A DNA stretch of 6,617 nucleotides. Origin: DASZGI01 sp035938995. Lineage in GTDB: Bacteria > Actinomycetota > Actinomycetes > Streptomycetales > Catenulisporaceae. A program made the position numbers and the translations under genes. Positions within the stretch are counted from its first letter, which is position 1; every line of letters starts with the position of its first letter. Of the stretch, positions 1-5,641 are shown one piece after another. The stretch lies in assembly GCF_035938995.1 (NCBI RefSeq), contig NZ_DASZGI010000388.1, forward strand, positions 1 through 6,617, read 5' to 3'. Below the pieces are notes generated by a model that saw only the letters and a program-made list of their open reading frames with translations, was not told where the DNA came from and made no database searches.

Positions 1-66
1 GCCCTGCGAGCGCGTCGTAAAGCCAATCGGCGAACTCCCGCTCGAAGTGCCTGCGCCGTTTCAAAA

Positions 67-99
67 CTCGACACAAGCGGTGACCTGCGGGTTGTCGAG
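67..99. repeat. Short inverted repeat past the transposase 3' end
   Basis: CTCGACA at 67-73 is mirrored by TGTCGAG at 93-99 with a 19-nt spacer. It lies just past the 3' end of the transposase remnant, so it could be part of the element's terminal region or a weak transcription terminator. The arms are only 7 bp and chance is possible. No matching copy was found beside the other transposase fragment near 5003. Confidence 0.25.
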
Positions 100-115
100 G
101 CGGGTCGCAGAGGGC

Positions 116-560
116 TTATGCCGCGTTGTGGTATTCGTTGAGTAGTCCGCCGAGGCGTGCTCGCCGTCGGATCTGGGCCGAGGGGAAGGGATCACGTTCG
201 GGTCGTCGGCTGGCGCCCGCCCGCCGAGGGCCATGTGGGCTTGCTCGGTGTTGTCGTGCTCTTCCCAGTGCCGCATCACGTGGCGCAGGTGACGCTCGCC
301 GAGGATGAGCATCCGGTCAGTCACACTCGTACGCGTGGCCAGCACGAAGCGTTCGGCATGGGCGTTCATCCTCGGGCGCTGTGGGGCGCTGCGCAGTGTC
401 TCGCCCGGCCGCGGCGAGCACGGCGTCGAAGGCGGCGGTGTGTTTCGCGTCCCGGTCGCGGATCAGGCGGTGAAAGTCCCCCCGCGTGCTCGCCCAGGCG
501 CATCAGCAGTTCGCGGGCACACCGGACGGCAAAGCCCGCGTCCGGGTGGGTCCGCGACCC
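116..560 (-). pseudogene. Integrase-core (DDE) transposase, C-terminal remnant, frameshifted
   Basis: This is the C-terminal half of an rve/integrase-core transposase. Reading right to left, three frames must be joined. The first gives HPDAGFAVRCARELLMRLGE, then LIRDRDAKHTAAFDAV with the second catalytic Asp region. A shift near 413 leads into MNAHAERFV with the catalytic Glu, then TDRMLILGERHLRHV. Another shift near 175-190 leads to the family-typical end RRRARLGGLLNEYHNAA and a TAA at 116-118. The upstream part, including the first catalytic Asp, is missing, and similarity stops near 560 where base composition becomes AT-richer. The usual tail motif RPHRAL is altered to AHMAL. With at least two frameshifts and no N-terminus it cannot be active. 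The family assignment rests on recognised motifs, not a search. Confidence 0.85.
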
Positions 561-698
561 AAGGATTACGAGTTTGCATCCTGATATTCCGACCCGTATT
601 TGGGAAGAAATTAGGGACGACGCAGATACCCGCACGGTAACCCGCGTCGACTTGCCTCCACGGCCAACAATGCCTTAATAAATGAACGCTGGTTTAGT
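561..698. other. AT-richer gene-free segment at a composition boundary
   Basis: This segment lies between the broken transposase and the stop of the membrane-protein gene. It is visibly AT-richer than the rest of the window and holds no convincing reading frame. I see no clear hairpin terminator for the leftward membrane-protein gene. It probably marks one edge of the AT-rich insert that carries that gene. Confidence 0.4.
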
Positions 699-1310
699 TT
701 ATATTGATCTTCCCTTTTCAAGGCGGCGGTCCCCGATCAAAATGACGGCAGCGATAGAGAAACAAAGCACTAGAATATAGCCCGCGAATGCATATCTTGA
801 AAATGTCCAGCTTTTCAAGGTAGCAAGTGTAATAGCGGCGCCAAGAGCCGCGCCGACATAAACTGCCCAACTCTCGCTCTTGGGATCAATGGCGGCTTTT
901 CTGATAGTAGGAATCGATGCCAGAGCATCTGAAAGTATTGAAAATGCAACGGCAAGTTCAGCCTTTTGGAATACGATCCAGACGCCAATACCAGCCAACG
1001 AGAGTAGGCCGCAGAAGATATCGAATTTTGAGATTGCCCAGTGAGCTTCTTTATCGCGAATCGAGACCATGAAGATGAGTGCCGGATTGACACCTACCAT
1101 CAGTGTCATAAGCGATGGCAATCCGATTTTTTCAGTGGCCTGCGCAGAAAATGCGATAAGTGGCGCAAGTGCCCACAGGAACCAGGTTACGAGATGAGGC
1201 TTGATTTCCCGCCTGAGCGCTTTGCGCAAGTAATATATGGTTCCTGAAAAATTGAAACAAAGCCCCAGGAAGATAAATCTCGAGTCAATCAAGGCATCTA
1301 CCTTCGACAC
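699..1310 (-). CDS. Polytopic membrane protein of unknown function, AT-rich
   Basis: The product is 203 residues from the GTG at 1310. It is highly hydrophobic with about seven likely membrane helices, near residues 11-27, 40-57, 64-83, 95-114, 117-134, 147-166 and 171-193, joined by short charged loops such as LRKALRREIKPH. The seven-helix layout and a Pro-containing segment (IPTIRKA) faintly recall PQ-loop/SWEET-type carriers, but I cannot assign a family. An in-frame TTG at 1292 has a better ribosome site (GAAGG, 8 nt upstream) and is a credible alternative start. Longer in-frame extensions run into the deformylase remnant and are unlikely. The start region overlaps the deformylase stop at 1285. 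Codon use is far more AT-rich than in all other genes here, which suggests horizontal acquisition. The coding capacity is convincing; the function is unknown. Confidence 0.7.
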   Translation of the reverse strand: MSKVDALIDSRFIFLGLCFNFSGTIYYLRKALRREIKPHLVTWFLWALAPLIAFSAQATEKIGLPSLMTLMVGVNPALIFMVSIRDKEAHWAISKFDIFCGLLSLAGIGVWIVFQKAELAVAFSILSDALASIPTIRKAAIDPKSESWAVYVGAALGAAITLATLKSWTFSRYAFAGYILVLCFSIAAVILIGDRRLEKGRSI

Positions 1311-1795
1311 ATTGGATCGATAGAGCGAATCCCTTACCTTCGGTAGGTGGTAAGTAAAGCCATGTCTGGCCTGTGCCTCGGTATTCGGAGATGGGAATAG
1401 GCTCGACACCGGGACGCATCTTCGCCCGGTAGAGCACCCCGTACAGATGATCCACTTCGTGTGCAACGAGCCGCGCTAGGCCATGCTCAATAAACGTGAT
1501 CTTGCGCCTGCCATCGATATCTTGGTGCCGACTTGGAGCGCTAGCGGACGAGGAACCATACCCCGGACGTCGAAGAAACTGAGACAACCCTCGTACTGCT
1601 CGTCAGTCCGGGCCGACTCATCGATCACGCGCGGATTGACGCGCGGATTGAGAAGCGTGATCGTCTCACCCTGAGCGGTTCGAACGATTGCTACGGCTCG
1701 AACGATTCCGATCTGTGGCGCGGCATTACCCATACCCTTGCAAAGGTATGCGCGGACGCGACACGTTCAGCAGCAGGCACACTGGCAGGTCCCGG
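1285..1795 (-). pseudogene. def: Peptide deformylase, frameshifted
   Basis: Peptide deformylase removes the formyl group from the initiator methionine using a metal held by one Cys and two His. All three family motifs are present in order: GMGNAAPQIGI (usual GxGxAAPQ), YEGCLSFFDVRG with the metal Cys, and VAHEVDHLYG with the HExxH pair. The C-terminal ISEYRGTGQTW is also typical. Two lesions break the frame. Near 1741 the frame encoding ERVASAHTFA passes into GMGNAAPQ, as if one A were lost. Near 1527-1531 the frame shifts again between LALQV and HQDIDGRRKIT, as if two bases were lost. A 12-bp tandem duplication at 1627-1650 adds an extra NPRV. The N-terminus is degenerate, and the true start is not visible. 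Deformylase is essential, so another copy must serve the cell; this was probably an accessory or resistance-type paralogue. Confidence 0.85.
1627..1650. repeat. 12-bp tandem duplication inside the deformylase remnant
   Basis: ACGCGCGGATTG occurs twice back to back, at 1627-1638 and 1639-1650. On the minus strand it encodes NPRVNPRV where the family normally has a single NPRV before the EGCLS motif. It is in frame, so it lengthens the protein by four residues rather than breaking it. It looks like a slippage product in a gene no longer under selection. Confidence 0.75.
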
Positions 1796-1837
1796 CGCCC
1801 GGTGCGCCCGCATCCCGCCGTCCAGTCAGCGGCCGAT

Positions 1838-2144
1838 TCAGCGAACACGCACGTGTGTTCGCGCAGAACACACCTCGGGCCCGGTGACACGCGCGCCCCC
1901 AACCACCAGCCGCCACGCCGGGCCGCAAACCGATCCGAGCAGCGCAGTCGCGATCTGGGGACACGAGTCGAGCCGGCCGATCGCCACCACCGCGCCGGCC
2001 CAGCGGGCCGATGTCGAACCTGTACTCGGCGCTCACCACGTCCACCCGATCCTCTTTGCTCGGTGAACAGGCCCAGCAGTAGCGCGCATGGCCCGCACCG
2101 CCGCGAGGGTGCACCGGATGTGCGCCTCTTGTTGGGACGGGTTG
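1838..2144 (-). pseudogene. Unassigned degenerate coding remnant
   Basis: No intact gene is visible between the binding-protein stop and the deformylase remnant, but fragments on the minus strand read like protein in different frames. These are EAHIRCTLAAVRAMRATAG near 2070-2135, DVVSAEYRFDIGPLG near 2000-2050, and VAIGRLDSCPQIATALLG followed by WRLVVGGARVTGPEV near 1870-1985, which ends at TGA 1838-1840. Joining them requires frameshifts, in keeping with the decay of neighbouring genes. I do not recognise a family. GC-rich DNA easily produces such open stretches, so chance is a serious alternative. Confidence 0.3.
1841..1862. promoter_or_regulatory. Palindrome, possible operator or hairpin
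   Basis: GCGAACAC (1841-1848) and GTGTTCGC (1855-1862) form a perfect 8-bp inverted repeat around a 6-nt centre. It lies in a stretch with no intact gene, upstream of the deformylase remnant on the minus strand. It could be an operator half-site pair or a stem-loop. There is no T-rich tail and no second copy in the window, so its role is open. Confidence 0.3.
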
Positions 2145-3125
2145 TCAACTTCGGACAGGCCCGGTTCGATCTTGATCAGATGTCGCGGCGCGAGTTGCCG
2201 CGCGTTGATCCGGCTCCCAGATGCGCAGGGGAGCGAACGTCATGCGTCGTTCCCAAGGTATCCAGCTTTGCGCCCGCTCTGCCGAGATGATCTGGCCGAT
2301 GGGGGCAGCGACGCAGAGTCCGTCCAGCCTGTTGCCGCCGCGGACGGCCTCTATCACCAGCTGTGCGGCGCTGCGCCCGATGCCCAGCGTGTCGAGATCC
2401 CATGTTCCGTCGTGCATACAGTCTCTGACGAGCCGTACGGCGTTGGGAGTGCCGTTGCGTGAGACAGTCTTGAGTTCGCCCAGCCGACCAGCCGCGGCGA
2501 GCATATCGACGGCTCCGAGCGCGGACTCGTCGTTGTAGGGCACGAGCGCGTCCAGTCGCGAGCAGTCGCGCAGCAGGGCGCCGGTCTTCGCTCTGCCTCC
2601 ATCGCGGTCGTCGGTGAAGTTGCGGTACCGCGGCTGCATCGGATCGTTGACCAGCTTGAGGCCCGCCAGCTTCAGGCCGCGCACGATTCCCAATACGAGC
2701 TCGTCGTCGTCCGGCGTGCCCGGTCCCCCGATCACCCCCACTCGCGCGCCGGGTGGGAGCTGGCGAGAGAGGAACTCGGCCATATACACCCCGTGGTTGA
2801 AGTTCGGCAGCACGAGCGAGGCGTCGACGGTGAAGTGCGGCCGCTCGAGCGTGATGACGGGAACGCCGTGGCTCCTAGCGTGGGCAACGGCCGCAGCGGG
2901 TTCCTCCGGGTCCAGCGTGTAGAGCACGATCGCTTCAATCTCGGCTGCCACGGCTTCATGGATTAGTCTCTCGGTCCGCGAGCGCCACTTGTCCTTGCGG
3001 AAGTCGGCGTATGCGACGGCGAACTCGATGCTGGCCTGGGTGAGGGTGTGCTCGAGCGAATGAGCCATTGCGTCGATCGAGGCGTTCGAGCCGTAGTCGA
3101 GCGGGCTGATGTAAAGGACCGACAT
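2145..3125 (-). CDS. Sugar-type periplasmic-binding-fold protein without visible signal peptide
   Basis: The product is 326 residues. It has the two-lobed fold shared by ABC-transporter sugar-binding proteins and the ligand domain of LacI-type regulators (Peripla_BP_4-like). Indicators are the first strand MSVLYISPLDYG with a following helix (residues 1-30), AEIEAIVLYTLDPE (61-74), GVPVITLERP (87-96), ARVGVIGGPG (127-136) and ALVPYNDESALGAVDML (193-209), where such proteins carry their Asn-Asp ligand motif. The protein starts directly with the first strand. I see no signal peptide, lipobox or helix-turn-helix, so it is likely cytosolic, unless the start is wrong. The ATG at 3125 is supported by GGGAG seven bases upstream (3133-3137). 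It is the last gene after the P450 and repeat peptide, separated from the latter by 85 bp holding a strong hairpin. It may sense or bind a small ligand, perhaps the pathway product; that is inference. Confidence 0.85.
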   Translation of the reverse strand: MSVLYISPLDYGSNASIDAMAHSLEHTLTQASIEFAVAYADFRKDKWRSRTERLIHEAVAAEIEAIVLYTLDPEEPAAAVAHARSHGVPVITLERPHFTVDASLVLPNFNHGVYMAEFLSRQLPPGARVGVIGGPGTPDDDELVLGIVRGLKLAGLKLVNDPMQPRYRNFTDDRDGGRAKTGALLRDCSRLDALVPYNDESALGAVDMLAAAGRLGELKTVSRNGTPNAVRLVRDCMHDGTWDLDTLGIGRSAAQLVIEAVRGGNRLDGLCVAAPIGQIISAERAQSWIPWERRMTFAPLRIWEPDQRAATRAATSDQDRTGPVRS

Positions 3126-3150
3126 GGTGCATCTCCCTGTGCATCCGAGT

Positions 3151-3182
3151 GGGCGCACGTGAAGTGAGGTTCACGTGCGCCC
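3151..3182 (-). terminator. Strong hairpin between peptide and binding-protein genes
   Basis: GGGCGCACGTGAA (3151-3163) pairs perfectly with TTCACGTGCGCCC (3170-3182), giving a 13-bp stem and a 6-nt loop. It lies 28 bp after the peptide stop and 25 bp before the start codon of the next gene on the same strand. There is no U-tract on the minus strand, which is common for actinobacterial terminators. Its place suggests partial termination or mRNA stabilisation that would make the peptide message more abundant than the downstream gene, an arrangement often seen after RiPP precursor genes. A binding site for a regulator is the alternative. Confidence 0.7.
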
Positions 3183-3210
3183 TGGATGAGGTGCTAACTG
3201 GACGTTGCGG

Positions 3211-3450
3211 TCACACGCGTGCGGCGGTGCGCAGGCGGTAGGCCGCGCCCTGGAGCGCCTCCTGCGAGATCTGCGCGTTGGGCGCCGTGTCGGCGTCCTC
3301 GGCCAGCATCAAGCCGACCGGCGGCACGGTGCGCAGCCGGTAGGCCGCGCCCTGGAGCGCCTCCTGCGAGATCTGCGCGTTGGGCGCCGTGTCGGCGTCC
3401 TCGGCCAGCATCAAGCCGACCGGCGGCAGAGCGTGGTTCGTGATGGACAT
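3211..3450 (-). CDS. 79-residue tandem-repeat peptide, candidate RiPP precursor
   Basis: The peptide has a short head (MSITNHAL), two consecutive 34-residue units and the tail AARV. Each unit begins PPVGLMLAEDADTAP, continues NAQISQEALQGAAY and ends RLRT; copy 1 covers residues 9-42 and copy 2 residues 43-75. One Tyr per unit (Y37 and Y71) is the only aromatic residue apart from His6, and there is no Cys or Trp. The ATG at 3450 has GAAGGTGAG (3455-3463) eight bases upstream of it from the AAGG core. The gene lies 80 bp after the P450 stop and is followed by a strong hairpin. A single-unit ancestor would be about 45 residues, the usual size of a RiPP precursor. The acidic stretch followed by a C-terminal Tyr-Arg-Leu-Arg region could be leader and core. 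No known family is recognised. It could instead be an unrelated small protein. The reading frame is well supported; the precursor role is inferred. Confidence 0.7.
   Translation of the reverse strand: MSITNHALPPVGLMLAEDADTAPNAQISQEALQGAAYRLRTVPPVGLMLAEDADTAPNAQISQEALQGAAYRLRTAARV
3225..3428. repeat. Two tandem 102-bp repeats inside the peptide gene
   Basis: Positions 3225-3326 and 3327-3428 are identical except for one base (G at 3235, C at 3337). On the minus strand this is a silent change between the Arg codons CGC and CGG. The unit is exactly 34 codons, so the frame is kept. This points to a recent duplication or ongoing gene conversion. Two directly abutting copies without spacers exclude a CRISPR array. 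Confidence 0.95.
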
Positions 3451-3530
3451 TCAACTCACCTTCGTTACGGGATGGAGGGGCGTTGCTTTCGTGCGACGGA
3501 CTTGGCGGCGGTTGCCGTCGTCCCGATCCG

Positions 3531-4727
3531 TCAGTTCGGGCCGAGCTTGAGGTGCACGCGATCCGGTCCCCACATGACCGGGATCGCTGCGCGGCGGTGG
3601 AAGGTCGGGTGCGGAGTATCCAGCCGCACGTCGCGGCGCGGTTGCGCAAGTGCACGCAGGACCTCTTCGGCCACCGCGGTCGCGAGGTGGTTGCCGAGGC
3701 AGACGTGCGGGCCGACGCCGTACGCTAGACTGGGGCCCTGACTGGGCCGGCGATGGTCGAAGAGGTCCGGCGCGTCAAAGCGTTGGGGATCCCGGTTGGC
3801 GTAGAGCACGGCGGTGCGCACGAACTGGCCCCGGCGAATGGTTTGCATGCCGATGCTGATGTCACGGGTCGCGCGGCGGATGTTCGTCTCTACAGCGGGA
3901 CACGCGTAGCGCAACGTCTCGTGGACCACGCCGCGAATGACCGTGTCGTCGCGCCGGGCTTCCCGCAGAACGTCCTCGTCGCAGAAGAGCAGGTAGGCGG
4001 CCGACGCGACGAGGAACACGGTGGTGTAGACGCCTGAGGTGTATAGCGATCTCACATTCGTGGCCAGTTCGCTCTCGGACAGGCCTCCGTCGGCGCCACG
4101 TCGGGCGGCCGCACGGGCGAGCACGCTACCGGTCGGCAGTTCGTCCGCACGGCCCAGCAGGTCGTGAACCAGATCACCAAGCTGCTCGACCGCTCGGGCC
4201 GCCTCGACCAGCACGGCGCTCGACCATTGCGGAGTGGCAAGCTTCCCCGCATCCATGCTCGCGTTCGCGAGTAGGTCGAATTCCGCGCGGCGGTCCTGGG
4301 GGATGCCCACCACCTCGGCCATGACCTGCCGTAGCAACGGGCCGGCCACGTCCTCGATGACCTCGAGTTTCCCGCATGGTGTGCATGCGTCGATGGCCGC
4401 ATCGGCAACGCGCCGGATCGTCGGGCGCCACCGGTCGACCGCGTCGTGGGTGAACGGACCACGCAACTGGGCTCTAAGCCGTCGGTGTGCCTTGCCCGAC
4501 GAGTACAGCGGCGTGTCCATCGCCTGTTTCCACAGCGGCGTCAGGGTCGCCTGCTCGCTGTCGGCCAGATGCGCGGCGGGCAGCGGAAGCAGGGGTATCT
4601 CCAGGGCGGGCTCCCGCATCACCGCGACCGCCTCGGCGTATCCGTCAACGACCCAGCAGTCGAGCGAAGCGTCGAAATGCATTCCCTGAGCTGCGCGTGC
4701 GGTGCCCTGCTCTAGATCCGCGGCCAT
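3531..4727 (-). CDS. Cytochrome P450
   Basis: This is a complete soluble bacterial P450 of 398 residues, the normal length. Landmarks are the C-helix HRRLR (81-85), the I-helix SGVYTT (231-236), the K-helix ExxR as ETLR (270-273), NRDPQRFDAPD (311-321), and the haem loop YGVGPHVCLG (336-345) with Cys343 as the iron ligand. P450s use O2 and electrons from ferredoxin partners to hydroxylate or cross-link substrates; no redox partner lies in the window. The acid normally found before the I-helix Thr (AGxE/DTT) is Tyr here, an uncommon change that can alter proton delivery. The reading frame stays open upstream to 5003, but that part is transposase remnant. The ATG at 4727 has a perfect GGAGG six bases upstream and gives the expected length. 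It is the first gene of the P450, peptide and binding-protein unit. The substrate is unknown: a peptide is suggested by the neighbour, a terpenoid by the nearby prenyl genes. Confidence 0.95.
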   Translation of the reverse strand: MAADLEQGTARAAQGMHFDASLDCWVVDGYAEAVAVMREPALEIPLLPLPAAHLADSEQATLTPLWKQAMDTPLYSSGKAHRRLRAQLRGPFTHDAVDRWRPTIRRVADAAIDACTPCGKLEVIEDVAGPLLRQVMAEVVGIPQDRRAEFDLLANASMDAGKLATPQWSSAVLVEAARAVEQLGDLVHDLLGRADELPTGSVLARAAARRGADGGLSESELATNVRSLYTSGVYTTVFLVASAAYLLFCDEDVLREARRDDTVIRGVVHETLRYACPAVETNIRRATRDISIGMQTIRRGQFVRTAVLYANRDPQRFDAPDLFDHRRPSQGPSLAYGVGPHVCLGNHLATAVAEEVLRALAQPRRDVRLDTPHPTFHRRAAIPVMWGPDRVHLKLGPN

Positions 4728-4733
4728 TGGGTG

Positions 4734-4738
4734 CCTCC
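4734..4738 (-). promoter_or_regulatory. Ribosome-binding site that fixes the P450 start
   Basis: On the minus strand GGAGG stands six bases before the ATG at 4727. It is the best Shine-Dalgarno match in the window and decides against the in-frame GTG at 5003, whose extra 92 codons belong to a transposase fragment. No confident promoter boxes were found between 4739 and 4820. Confidence 0.8.
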
Positions 4739-4819
4739 AAACATAGATGTCGATGTGCGAGCGCCGGGGCGCACCCGTGCTCCGCGTGCAAACCCTCTGC
4801 GATGCGCATCCGCTCGCGG

Positions 4820-5003
4820 ACAACGCGGCGAACCACGCCCGCTCCGTCGGCTCGTGCCGCACCCGGGCGACCTGGCGGCGCAGCACCGCATTGCCCTGAC
4901 GCGGCGCGAGCACCTCTGCCATCAATGCGCGCTCGCTGCGCGCCACCGTGGCGAGCACGCCGAGCACCTTGCGGCCCACCCGGTACACGATCCCGATTCC
5001 CAC
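4820..5003 (-). pseudogene. Integrase-core transposase, N-terminal remnant
   Basis: From the GTG at 5003 the minus strand reads as the typical N-terminus of actinobacterial integrase-core transposases. A hydrophobic helix (YRVGRKVLGVLATVARSE) is followed by GNAVLRRQVARVRHEPTERA and WFAALSA. In intact relatives this continues into a proline/arginine-rich helix and the first part of the catalytic domain; here similarity stops near 4820 and the frame runs unrelated into the P450. The usual LRHQNAVLRRQ appears as PRQGNAVLRRQ. A stop (TGA) lies upstream in frame, near 5047. Only about 60 of roughly 350 residues remain. It faces the same way as the C-terminal remnant at 116-560. Confidence 0.75.
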
Positions 5004-5111
5004 TGCGTAAACCAGCCCATGGACGGCGCCGCAGCAAAACCCTGGTCATAGTGGAATCGTGTTTCAAGCGGCACAGGCTGCGTGGTCCATTCCGACTACG
5101 CCGCCGATGGG

Positions 5112-5558
5112 TCAGATGTTGAAGGCGGTGCGTGCAGCCCCGGCGGTCCGGCTGGTCAGTTCGGCTGCATACCGTACGGCGCGATCCGCGGACGCGAACT
5201 GCGCGAATGTGCGGTCTGGGCGCTGCGCCGGGTGGCCGAACTCGTCCCGCACGACGTAGCTGCCGTACCCGAGGCTCTGCGCGGTATAGATGTACGTCAC
5301 TTTGATCGACAGGCCTTCCGGGTATCCGCGGTACCGGTCCTGAGCCTGGCACCTTCGTCGGCGGGTTGTTGAGGCCTGGGCGTTCCCGTATCTCGACCTC
5401 TTCACTCAAATCCTGTGCCGCGCGCTTCGCGGGGACATCCGCCATCTGCCGGTGACTCGATTCCAGCTCTTCCGCCCAGGCCAGAAGGCGCGTCCCGGCC
5501 CCCGAACCCGCCCGGCCACCCGTGGACGCCGCACCGAGCCCGCATCCGTCACCGTCAT
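5112..5558 (-). pseudogene. Small gene of unknown function, probably frameshifted
   Basis: The clearest part is 5112-5300, from a GTG at 5300. It reads VTYIYTAQSLGYGSYVVRDE, then FGHPAQRPDRTFAQFASADR and AVRYAAELTSR, with strong G/C third-codon preference, so it has coding character. Upstream, two other frames also read well: LLAWAEELESSHRQMADVPA followed by KRAAQDLSEEVEIRE near 5395-5490, and MTVTDAGSVRRPRVAGRVRG from an ATG at 5558 with GGGGGAG eleven bases before it. Joined, these would make a protein of roughly 150 residues broken by two shifts. Alternatively the 63-residue piece is an independent gene, although its GTG lacks a well-placed ribosome site. No family is recognised. It lies between the transposase fragment and the oppositely oriented prenyl synthase remnant. 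Confidence 0.4.
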
Positions 5559-5641
5559 CTGGCGGATGTCTCCCCCGGGCGCTTGTCGCCAACCTGAAGT
5601 CACCAGAGCTGGATCCGCCAGGCCTCATCGAGGTGGTGCTC

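Noticed and set aside
157..678. 173-codon plus-strand frame over the transposase remnant
   Set aside because: It is antisense to recognisable transposase motifs, has no family resemblance, and is Arg/Pro-rich.
699..1466. 255-residue version of the membrane protein starting at 1466
   Set aside because: The first 50 or so residues overlap the deformylase remnant out of frame, and the hydrophobic protein clearly begins near 1310-1292.
1841..1862. LexA/SOS box
   Set aside because: The GAAC and GTTC halves are ten bases apart, not the four expected of an actinobacterial SOS box.
3225..3428. CRISPR-like repeat
   Set aside because: There are only two copies, directly abutting, 102 bp each and within a coding frame, with no spacers.
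3205..3741. Open frames on the plus strand across the 102-bp repeats
   Set aside because: They overlap the P450 end and peptide on the opposite strand, lack convincing ribosome sites, and are Arg/Ala-rich shadow frames. The repeat keeps any frame open because its length is a multiple of three.
3531..5003. P450 extended to 490 residues from the GTG at 5003
   Set aside because: The extra N-terminus matches a transposase fragment, and a strong GGAGG precedes the ATG at 4727, giving a normal P450 length.
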